Source of the DNA: Fibrobacter sp.
GTDB lineage: Bacteria; Fibrobacterota; Fibrobacteria; Fibrobacterales; Fibrobacteraceae
DNA: 40,169 nucleotides
Reading direction: 5' to 3'
Assembly: GCF_017545445.1 (NCBI RefSeq)
Contig: NZ_JAFWOM010000112.1
Span: 1 to 40,169 of the forward strand
Positions 1 through 6,810 of this stretch are shown in pieces. The notes below the pieces were generated by a model. It saw only the letters and a list, made by a program, of their open reading frames with translations. It made no database searches and had not been told where the DNA came from. The position numbers and the translations under genes are program-made. Within the stretch, counting starts at the first letter, position 1; the number at the start of each line of letters is the position of its first letter.

Positions 1-960
1 GGTGGTGGTCACGAAGATGTCGGCGTAGCTCACGACTTCGTCGAGGGTCTTGACTTCGTAGCCTTCCATGGCGGCCTGCAGAGCGCAAATCGGGTCGATT
101 TCGGTGATGATCACGCGAGCGCCCTGACCGCGGAGGGACTGGGCGCAGCCCTTACCCACGTCGCCGTAGCCGCACACGACGGCAATCTTGCCTGCCATCA
201 TCACGTCGGTGGCGCGGTTGATGCCGTCGATGAGGGAGTGGCGGCAGCCGTAGAGGTTGTCGAACTTGGACTTGGTCACGGAATCGTTCACGTTGATTGC
301 CGGGAACTTGAGGCGTCCGGCCTGGGCCATCTGGTAAAGGCGATGCACGCCGGTAGTAGTTTCTTCGGAAACGCCGCGGAGAGCTTCGCGGGCGCGGGTC
401 CACTGCTTCGGGTCCTTCTCGAAAATCTTGCGGCACGTGGCGAGGAACACGCCCCATTCTTCGCTGTCGGTAGCGGGGTTGAATTCGGGCACCTTGCCGG
501 CGTCTTCGAATTCGGCGCCGCAGGTCACGAGCATGGTGGCGTCGCCACCGTCATCGACGATGAGGTCTGCGGTCTTACCATCGGGCCACACGAGGGCGCG
601 AGCGGTGTTTTCCCAATAGTCTTCCAAGGATTCACCCTTCCAGGCGAACACGGGCACACCCTGCGGGTTCTCGATCGTTCCCTTCTTGCCCACCACGACG
701 GCGGCGGCAGCGTTGTCCTGCGTGCTGAAGATGTTGCAGCTGACCCAGCGCACGTCGGCACCGAGGTCCACGAGCGTCTCGATGAGGATGGCGGTCTGCA
801 CGGTCATGTGGAGGCTGCCCATGATGCGGGCTCCGGCGAGCGGCTTCTTGCCGGCGTATTCCTTGCGGAGGGCCATGAGGCCCGGCATTTCGGTTTCGGC
901 GAGGTCGAGTTCCTTGCGGCCTTCAATCGCAAGGTTGATATCCTTAATTTTGTATTCCAT
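1..960 (-). CDS. ahcY: Adenosylhomocysteinase (S-adenosyl-L-homocysteine hydrolase), 5' part; runs off the left edge
   Basis: The visible 320 residues read [27 protein letters not shown] at the N-terminus in overlapping pieces, and include the family-typical [47 protein letters not shown] and [20 protein letters not shown] segments. The NAD-binding motif [17 protein letters not shown] follows. The enzyme hydrolyses SAH, the product of SAM-dependent methylation, to adenosine and homocysteine in the cytoplasm. The reading frame is open to base 1, so the C-terminal roughly one quarter to one third is outside the window. The ATG at 960 is preceded by AAAAGGAAAC, a good ribosome binding site. The gene is monocistronic at its 5' end and has its own promoter. 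Identification is secure from motif order. Confidence 0.97.
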   Translation of the reverse strand, partial: MEYKIKDINLAIEGRKELDLAETEMPGLMALRKEYAGKKPLAGARIMGSLHMTVQTAILIETLVDLGADVRWVSCNIFSTQDNAAAAVVVGKKGTIENPQGVPVFAWKGESLEDYWENTARALVWPDGKTADLIVDDGGDATMLVTCGAEFEDAGKVPEFNPATDSEEWGVFLATCRKIFEKDPKQWTRAREALRGVSEETTTGVHRLYQMAQAGRLKFPAINVNDSVTKSKFDNLYGCRHSLIDGINRATDVMMAGKIAVVCGYGDVGKGCAQSLRGQGARVIITEIDPICALQAAMEGYEVKTLDEVVSYADIFVTTT

Positions 961-1020
961 AATGTTTCCTTTTGGCACGGGCTTTGTGGCGATTGTTTGT
1001 GATGCCTCAAACCGTACCGG
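961..1020 (-). promoter_or_regulatory. Foldable 5' leader of ahcY
   Basis: On the minus strand the leader between the promoter and the ATG can form a 7-bp outer stem, GGTACGG (1018-1012) with CCGTGCC (980-974). It encloses a small TTTG/CAAA hairpin (1011-1008 with 999-996), whose loop GGC (1006-1004) can pair with GCC (990-988) as a short pseudoknot. The 3' arm of the outer stem ends two bases before the ribosome binding site. Leaders of ahcY are known sites of SAH-sensing riboswitches, but I could not match this one to the known SAH riboswitch consensus. A regulatory role is inference. Confidence 0.35.
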
Positions 1021-1034
1021 CTTATTTATGCGTA

Positions 1035-1063
1035 AATATAGTTATATGCATAAAAAGAGTCAA
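1035..1063 (-). promoter_or_regulatory. Sigma-70-type promoter of ahcY
   Basis: Minus-strand TTGACT (1063-1058), a 17-bp spacer, and TATATT (1040-1035). This is one of the best promoter matches in the window and places the transcript start near 1028, about 68 bases before the ahcY ATG. Other candidate promoters here also use TATATT as the -10. Confidence 0.75.
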
Positions 1064-1145
1064 GCCGATTGTGCCGCAGGAAGTGCTGAAAATGCATAGA
1101 TTTTTGCCTCCGGTTCAAGCTTGCTTTCGTGGCAATTTTGCTAAA

Positions 1146-1377
1146 TGGCGGTGAAAACGGGTGTTTTGGGGTTGATTTCACCGCCACTTTGATATGTTGT
1201 ATGTGCAAAAAACGCAAAGTGGAGGCCTTATGGCTACTTTTTGGCGGTGAAAATGGACTTTTTTAAGCGGCTTTCACCGCCACGCGGCTTCGGAGATTCC
1301 GCCGAACGGTCTTTTTTATTGTTGATAACGTAATTTTGGCGGTGAAATTAGACTTTTTTGAGCCGTTTTCACCGCCA
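1146..1377. repeat. Three evenly spaced 41-bp hairpins (11-bp arms, 19-bp centre)
   Basis: TGGCGGTGAAA and its exact complement TTTCACCGCCA flank a 19-bp centre at 1146-1186, 1242-1282 and 1337-1377. All three units are 41 bp long and start 96 and 95 bp apart. The arms are identical in all copies. The centres of copies 2 and 3 resemble each other (both contain GACTTTTTT followed by AGC), while copy 1 differs. The 54-55 bp between units share no obvious sequence. The block lies between the 3' end of the DUF4153-like gene and the ahcY promoter. It could be an operator array, REP-like elements or structured RNA. The third copy is followed by T-rich DNA on the plus strand, but no plus-strand gene ends there. 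Confidence 0.9.
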
Positions 1378-1405
1378 TTTTTCGATTTTTCCCGTTTTTC
1401 GCCAG

Positions 1406-3142
1406 CTATTCCATGAAAAGCATGCCGCGGAGACGCAGCCCCCTTTCTCGTTCGTGTTTTTCGTTTTCCCATTGGCCGAACTTGATGAATTCTACTTCGA
1501 ATCTGGCGCCTTCGGTTTCGAGGACTTTTATGTCTTTGTCGATCCAGCGTTGTTTGAGCACATGGAAATTGAAAACCTTGCTGCTTGTCGAATCGGTGTC
1601 CTTGAGCGGATAATCGAAAAACAACGTATCGTTCCGGGTTACGAATTCTTCGTCTTTGAACGTGTAATTCACGAAAGCTACTTTGCTGAAACTTTCGGGC
1701 ATTGTGTGGATTTTGCCATTTTTAACAGTTCTGCTAATTGTGCGGTATTTTTTGACGATGTTCGCTAGGTCGCTTTCTTTGGGAAAGTACTGATAAAGTT
1801 TTTCGTCGTGTCTGGAATGGAGTTCCTTCACTTGGTAGGCGGCGATACTCGCTTTTTTCCCGTCCTTTTCCCAGAGGTTAGAGAAGAATTCTTTTGCGTC
1901 TTTTTCGCTGAGCGGGAATGTGCTGTAGCCTTCGGTGGCGAGGGTTTCCTTGATATTCTTTAGCCATGCGTTGCGGGTGATGGTGGGGCCGATAGCGAGA
2001 GACACTAGCATCAAGCATGAAATGATGATAACATATTTAGATGGAATGATTTTAGGGATGCAATCAAGTATAGCGCAAATGCAAATGATAATGCATAACG
2101 CTGATGCAGTAATTCGATTTTCCGTAACGCCGTATTCAGAAAATCTTTGGATGATTGCGATGGTTGCCGTAACGATAGGGATAAAGTAAGTGCATGAGAG
2201 AATTTTGGCGATTTTCTTTTCGGAAGAAGGTTCGGGATTTATCAGCGCTGGATAATATTCGTTTTTGATTATGTGCGCCAAAACTAAGGAAATTATTGCT
2301 AGATAAAAAATTGTTCTTGTTGAAAATGACCATTGCAGCAAGGCCGCGATATCGTAAAAGTGAACGGTGAGGGCGTAAATGGCGTAAAGTGGTAAAATTA
2401 TGAACTTGAAGTAGTCGAATGAAATATTAAACCACTTTGATTTTATGGTTATCACAAAATTTTTTAAAGTAGGAGTTTCTTCGATGCATTTGTCAATGGA
2501 CGGAATGCCTGTCATGAAGATAATGGGGAATACTGTGAAAATGTAAAATATGATTATTAAAATTATTGCTTTAATGCAGAGATCTTTATTGCTTTCAGAT
2601 ATTGCTCCAATTATAGCTAGGAGTATGATTGGTACCAAGAACGAGAAGGTTGTGTTAATTGTGGGGATAATTGCCTGCTTGCCCATTTTTTTGCAGTAAA
2701 CCCAAAAGGCGTTGTCATTCTTTTGGTTCCAGAACGGGCCGATGAGTATGGCTAGAATGCTAATGGTGAAAATACTGGTTATTACAACGTTTATGAATTT
2801 GCTGTCATAATAATTGTCTGTGGTGAATTTGCAAATAACGAGTGTTACTGATATGAGGAGCCAACCCACACTTGTGATAATTTGCGGTGCTTTGCGAGTG
2901 CTTTTTCGTGATTCTTGGATGAGTGAAGTCGCGAGGGCGATGAGCATTGCCGCTATGGGATAAATGCATAGCCAAAAATCAAGGCTTTGGCTGAATGTTG
3001 TTTTTTTGGGGAATATTTTGGATAATTCTACAAAATCGAATATGATTGCAATTGATGATAAAATTGCGAACGCAATGGCGAGCGGGAACCGCTTGAATGC
3101 GTTCAGAATGAGGCTTGGGTATTCTTTTAGTGTTTTCTGCAT
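1406..3142 (-). CDS. DUF4153-like multi-pass membrane protein
   Basis: The product has 578 residues. The N-terminus (MQKTLKEYPSLILNAFKRFPLA) aligns with the paralogue at 10532-12277, and the AFKRFPLA-hydrophobic start is typical of DUF4153 proteins. About ten or more hydrophobic segments fill residues 15-420. They are followed by a soluble C-terminal region of about 150 residues, probably outside the membrane. The open frame extends upstream to 3502, but that extension translates the intergenic repeats at 3186-3327 (giving CHPALVAGS-type peptides), so I chose the ATG at 3142. Function is unknown. The family is annotated only as inner-membrane proteins. The gene is downstream of the FISUMP lipoprotein on the same strand, separated by about 250 bp of repeats, so co-transcription is uncertain. 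Confidence 0.75.
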   Translation of the reverse strand: MQKTLKEYPSLILNAFKRFPLAIAFAILSSIAIIFDFVELSKIFPKKTTFSQSLDFWLCIYPIAAMLIALATSLIQESRKSTRKAPQIITSVGWLLISVTLVICKFTTDNYYDSKFINVVITSIFTISILAILIGPFWNQKNDNAFWVYCKKMGKQAIIPTINTTFSFLVPIILLAIIGAISESNKDLCIKAIILIIIFYIFTVFPIIFMTGIPSIDKCIEETPTLKNFVITIKSKWFNISFDYFKFIILPLYAIYALTVHFYDIAALLQWSFSTRTIFYLAIISLVLAHIIKNEYYPALINPEPSSEKKIAKILSCTYFIPIVTATIAIIQRFSEYGVTENRITASALCIIICICAILDCIPKIIPSKYVIIISCLMLVSLAIGPTITRNAWLKNIKETLATEGYSTFPLSEKDAKEFFSNLWEKDGKKASIAAYQVKELHSRHDEKLYQYFPKESDLANIVKKYRTISRTVKNGKIHTMPESFSKVAFVNYTFKDEEFVTRNDTLFFDYPLKDTDSTSSKVFNFHVLKQRWIDKDIKVLETEGARFEVEFIKFGQWENEKHERERGLRLRGMLFME

Positions 3143-3185
3143 TTGTTTTAAATATAAGATAAGTTCGAGAATATTGCAAAAAGAA

Positions 3186-3383
3186 GATCCCGCAACAAGT
3201 GCGGGATGACAGAAAGTGTAGAGGCCGGGATGACGGATGCAAAGGCGACCCCGGCACGGAGGCCGGGGTGACAGATGCAAAGGCGATCCCGCAACAAGTG
3301 CGGGATGACATTGTGGCCGGGATGACAGTGTAATGAAGAATGTTACTGGATCCCTCGCGACTTTCGCCGCTCGGGATGACAAT
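3186..3383. repeat. Cluster of dispersed REP-like palindromic repeats
   Basis: Two copies of GATCCCGCAACAAGTGCGGG followed by ATGACA lie at 3186-3211 and 3285-3310. A GC-rich variant (GACCCCGG...CCGGGGTGACA) is at 3247-3273, with partial copies ending in CCGGGATGACA. A related element, TTACTGGATCC...CGGGATGACA, is at 3343-3382. Each forms a short hairpin such as ATCCCGC/GCGGGAT. Relatives occur at 6653-6697, 16078-16190, 24826-24852 and 26342-26362. These are intergenic repeats and fill the gap between two minus-strand genes. Confidence 0.85.
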
Positions 3384-3393
3384 GCTAACCAAT

Positions 3394-5535
3394 TTACTTC
3401 TTTATGCAACGGATGGTAAAATAGGATTTGTACAAACTTGATGAAGGATCGTAATCGGGAGGTTGAATGCGAGTATAGGTAGTATCTGGCTTTTTGTACC
3501 AATAGGTCTTTGTGCCATAGGGTTTGATTTCAATGAAACGCCGATTCCCTTCACTGTCGATTTCGTTCATCCACATCATTGTAATGTATCCTTGCCAAGG
3601 TGAATAAAGTATTTCGGTGGTGTCGATGATTCTTCCTGTTGCTATAAAACTCAAACCATAGGTGTCGGGTGTGGTGTAAGCGGATCCAGTACTACCAAGT
3701 TGCGAAAAGACATGCCAAAAATTAGATGATGTAACGACAGCGCTGCTGGAATCTATTGGTCCGATATCTGCAATATCGCTAGAATCCGGGAGGTTCCAAC
3801 CTTCGGGACAAACCTCACCCGCGACGTTTACGCTGTAGTACCGCCCGACGTTCTTGCAGCTGTCTTCGAGGCATCGGGTTTCTTTTGTTAGCACGCTGTC
3901 GGGGAATCCGGCGTACTTCATATTTTCTACAATCCACGTTTTGCCCTTGAAATCTAAGGTGTGGTAAACGTAGTTGTCGCGCGGATCCTTGAAACGTCCG
4001 TAATCGATTTCAGGGTTGAAGTAATATTCTGCAGGATAATCCGTGTGCCATTCGTAAGTGGGTCGCCATGTTTTGTTGTAGCATATATATTCAATAAAGC
4101 CGGTGACATGGTTGTCATAATCTCTCAGCTTGATGCGCTTGTTGTCGGTATCGCATGGTCGGTTATAGAACTCGCTCCATTTTCCGTCTTGGCATACGTA
4201 GTACAAATTTACCTCTCTAGAACTTGGCAATGTTTGACCATCGCTGTTGCATTCGACTTTTGACATTTCAATGTCGTTTTTGCTGGCGTAATCCCAGCCT
4301 TCGTCCATGCAGGGGGCGTTTGTAGTGTAGGAGTCATGATGCCTGCAGAAGGGTTCCTTGCGGCACACGTATGTTATGTGCTGATGGTCCGGGTTATTGA
4401 TCAGCTTGCCGTGCTTATCGCAGGGCTCATTGCGAGTCGCTATGTCGATGGTTTCGGCCTTGTACCAGCCAGAATCGAGACTACATGCATACACGGAATC
4501 CACACGTGCGGTTCCTATGTACTTTCCTTCCTTGTTGCAGGGTTTCTGGTATGTGTAAACCTCCTTTTCCGTAGGCTTGTCCCAGCCGAAATCCCTGCAT
4601 ATAAAGCGGATATTCCCTATGCCTATGGAATCAGTCCTGTATTCCCCTATGCGGATGGAGTCTTTCAGCGCGCTGGTGCAATAGGGGATATCAAAGCACT
4701 TTCGTGCCACGTTGTTTACAAGCGACGGGGGAATGGGACGCAACATCCAGCTGGCACAGCCCTTGGGGGTGTATGCGGAATTGTCGTAGAGAATGTAGTT
4801 CGGGAAGACGTTTCTCGGGTAAGTGTTGGCTAGCAGCTGCGGGTATGATTCATCTCGGAAATTTCTCAGATTATCAAAGTTGCAGTAGTACTTTTTCTCG
4901 AGGGTTCCGGTCTGGGCGAAGGTCGCTTTCAGATCTTTGTAGAATTCGGATTGTGTTGTTCCGCCGAATATGTAATCAAGCGCATCGTTGATCATATATG
5001 ATTCTATTTGCGGGTATGCTTGCAAGAGCGTGTCAATGCCGATAGCGTTGAACAGCTCCCATTTGGCAGTATTGTAGGCTACGCTTTCGGATAAGCCGCT
5101 TTTGGTGAGCTCCGCGATACGGCCTTCGAGAATATTATTTAATGTAATCAGGTATGATTTAGTAGAAGTGCTGGAGGAGGAAATGGTTGTGCCACCTTTG
5201 TTTTCAGTGATAAGCGTTGTGGCACTGCTAGATACGCTGATGGAACTGGTGGTGACTATGGCGCTTTTGTATTCTGTGAGATCTATGCCACAGCCTTTCC
5301 ACTTGCCGTACCCACCATCGTTTCCGCCATATTGCTCTATGACAACATAAATGGTGTAGGATGAACTCGTAATGAATGGTATTGTGTCAATTGCACTGCT
5401 AGACAAACTTTCAGCAGCGCTCGAAGAACTTTGCTGTGCGACGGTGTTCTCGTCTTCCCATGTCCCTGCAACATCGTCGGTGCAGGCGAAAAATGCGATG
5501 GAGCAAACGAGAAATAAATATCTCAACTGGCTCAT
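3394..5535 (-). CDS. FISUMP-domain lipoprotein (Fibrobacter succinogenes major paralogous domain)
   Basis: The product has 713 residues. It starts with a type II signal peptide (MSQLRYLFLVCSIAFFAC, lipobox Cys18) and then a Ser-rich linker. The middle is Cys-rich, with repeated Y-x-C-x(3-5)-W units such as YYVCQDGKWSEF and YICYNKTWRPTY. The last 190 residues carry the FISUMP domain: GKTWIVENMKYAG, a GRYYSVNVAGEVCPEGWNLP core, and GLSFIATG. The ATG at 5535 has a strong AGGAGG eight bases upstream, and the longer frame to 5631 is not supported. Its start overlaps the stop of the regulator gene as ATGA (5535-5532), so the two are translationally coupled. Likely an outer-surface protein; the FISUMP domain's ligand is not known to me. 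Confidence 0.9.
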   Translation of the reverse strand: MSQLRYLFLVCSIAFFACTDDVAGTWEDENTVAQQSSSSAAESLSSSAIDTIPFITSSSYTIYVVIEQYGGNDGGYGKWKGCGIDLTEYKSAIVTTSSISVSSSATTLITENKGGTTISSSSTSTKSYLITLNNILEGRIAELTKSGLSESVAYNTAKWELFNAIGIDTLLQAYPQIESYMINDALDYIFGGTTQSEFYKDLKATFAQTGTLEKKYYCNFDNLRNFRDESYPQLLANTYPRNVFPNYILYDNSAYTPKGCASWMLRPIPPSLVNNVARKCFDIPYCTSALKDSIRIGEYRTDSIGIGNIRFICRDFGWDKPTEKEVYTYQKPCNKEGKYIGTARVDSVYACSLDSGWYKAETIDIATRNEPCDKHGKLINNPDHQHITYVCRKEPFCRHHDSYTTNAPCMDEGWDYASKNDIEMSKVECNSDGQTLPSSREVNLYYVCQDGKWSEFYNRPCDTDNKRIKLRDYDNHVTGFIEYICYNKTWRPTYEWHTDYPAEYYFNPEIDYGRFKDPRDNYVYHTLDFKGKTWIVENMKYAGFPDSVLTKETRCLEDSCKNVGRYYSVNVAGEVCPEGWNLPDSSDIADIGPIDSSSAVVTSSNFWHVFSQLGSTGSAYTTPDTYGLSFIATGRIIDTTEILYSPWQGYITMMWMNEIDSEGNRRFIEIKPYGTKTYWYKKPDTTYTRIQPPDYDPSSSLYKSYFTIRCIKK

Positions 5536-6380
5536 TGTTGTCCTCCTTTTTTGCAATCCCTTTTGCTTATTTTGTCCGTTAGCGGAAAAAGTTGTAAGTT
5601 CAGTCGATAGACCTGGTTGATGTTCTGGCATTCGCGGGCGATGTCGATAACTTTTTTGCGGCAGTCGTTGATGACGTCAACGATGCGGGCGTAGGCGGAT
5701 TCGTCGATGCCCATGGTGACTCCCGAAAAATTGCGTTCTTCGACGGGGTCCTTTTCGATGGAGCGCGTGGCGAGTGCGGCCATCTTCTTGTTCATGGTGC
5801 GGATGGCGAGCGGGATGGCTTCCTTGGAGCCCTTGACCGACTTTTCAGTTTGTTCGTAAGTACCGTCGCCCGTTTTGACGAGGAGTCCTGATTTTACCAG
5901 GAATTGCAAAATTTCGCGGACGTTGAGCGCCGATGTCTTTTCACGGATTTTATCGGCGATTTTGCTGGGGTCTGCTTGCGGCATTAGCGGGGCGAGTTCA
6001 CGTACGATAGGGCAGGCCGGAGTTTCGTAAAAGCGGAATGCGTCCGCGTCGAGGATGCGTATTTTGTTCATGCTCGCTTCGCGCCCGAGTTCGCGAAGTG
6101 CCTCCTCCTTTTCTGTAGCACTTTTCGCGTTCCCGAATTTGACGAGCAGCCCGAAATAGGTGTAGTCGAACCCTTCTAGCCCCATGGCCCGCGCGACTTT
6201 TGCTATTCCTGGCTTGCTCAGGCGCGTATTCCCGTCGCAGACCAGCTTGAGGTAGGTCGGGGAAACAAAACCGGCAAGGCTTGCAAATTCTCGCCAAGTA
6301 AAGTAAGATGTCCTTTTACGTTCTTCGTAAAAGTCTCGCATGTAAAGGCGATAATCGTTGTATTCGATTATTGGTTTCAT
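5532..6380 (-). CDS. TIGR02147/DUF4423-family putative transcriptional regulator
   Basis: The product has 282 residues. The N-terminal 75 residues (IIEYNDYRLYMRDFYEERKR, then FTWREFASLAGFVSPTYLKLV and LSKPGIAKVARAMGL) look like a helix-turn-helix DNA-binding module. The remainder has the winged-helix-like ILQFLVKSGLLVKTGDGTYEQ and the C-terminal MNKKMAALA...ERNFSGVTMGI pattern typical of the family. The family was named from Fibrobacter genomes and is treated as DNA-binding. It precedes and overlaps the FISUMP lipoprotein gene by four bases (ATGA), which suggests a two-gene operon in which the regulator may respond to, or control, the surface lipoprotein. The upstream 60 bases are very AT-rich, but I could not settle on a promoter. 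Confidence 0.88.
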   Translation of the reverse strand: MKPIIEYNDYRLYMRDFYEERKRTSYFTWREFASLAGFVSPTYLKLVCDGNTRLSKPGIAKVARAMGLEGFDYTYFGLLVKFGNAKSATEKEEALRELGREASMNKIRILDADAFRFYETPACPIVRELAPLMPQADPSKIADKIREKTSALNVREILQFLVKSGLLVKTGDGTYEQTEKSVKGSKEAIPLAIRTMNKKMAALATRSIEKDPVEERNFSGVTMGIDESAYARIVDVINDCRKKVIDIARECQNINQVYRLNLQLFPLTDKISKRDCKKGGQQ

Positions 6381-6483
6381 GAAATTAAAAATATTACAAA
6401 ATTTGCGTTTTTATAATAAAAAATGGCGGTTTTTTGCAAAAAATTTTGAGTTTTTGAAAATATGATACAAACGTGTGTCATTG

Positions 6484-6727
6484 GGTTAGACGAAGGATCC
6501 AGTGAAGGTATGGGGGGTGGGCACGGGCCTACGGCCCTTTGAGGTATGGGGTAGATCATTGTAATTAGAAACACCCCAAGCGAAGCGACCCCAAAGGCAC
6601 AACGTGCCGACCTCATACCTCATAGCTATTGACTACTGACCAATGACTAAAGAATGTTACTGGATCCTTCACGGCTTACACCGTTCAGGATGACGACGCA
6701 AACCATTGACTATTGACCAATAACTAA
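6484..6727. repeat. Intergenic repeat tract with several hairpins
   Basis: The 430-bp gap 6381-6810 holds no gene. It contains GGGCC-TAC-GGCCC, the inverted phrase CCCTTTGAGGTATGGG (6535-6550), GGCAC-AAC-GTGCC (6597-6609) and GACCTCATACCTCATAGCT (6609-6627, repeated before folE). It also holds a TTACTGGATCC...CAGGATGACG element (6658-6697). Simple phrases of the type 'actattgaccaataactaacc' follow. These match repeat families seen elsewhere in the window. Confidence 0.8.
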
Positions 6728-6810
6728 CCACTAAATTACCTTTACAATTTGCACAAAGTGTGCTTTAAATTATATATTAGAAGAGATGGCGTCTGGGAGA
6801 AGGGGATATT

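Noticed and set aside
238..1002. Long plus-strand open frame (254 codons) over ahcY
   Set aside because: Antisense shadow of a clearly recognised ahcY reading frame; no family resemblance of its own.
1146..1377. CRISPR-like array
   Set aside because: The repeated element is an inverted-arm hairpin with an internal variable centre, only three copies, 54-55 bp between units, and no cas genes nearby.
3186..3383. CRISPR or phage attachment site
   Set aside because: Repeat units vary in spacing and sequence and have relatives in many other gaps; they fit dispersed REP-like elements.
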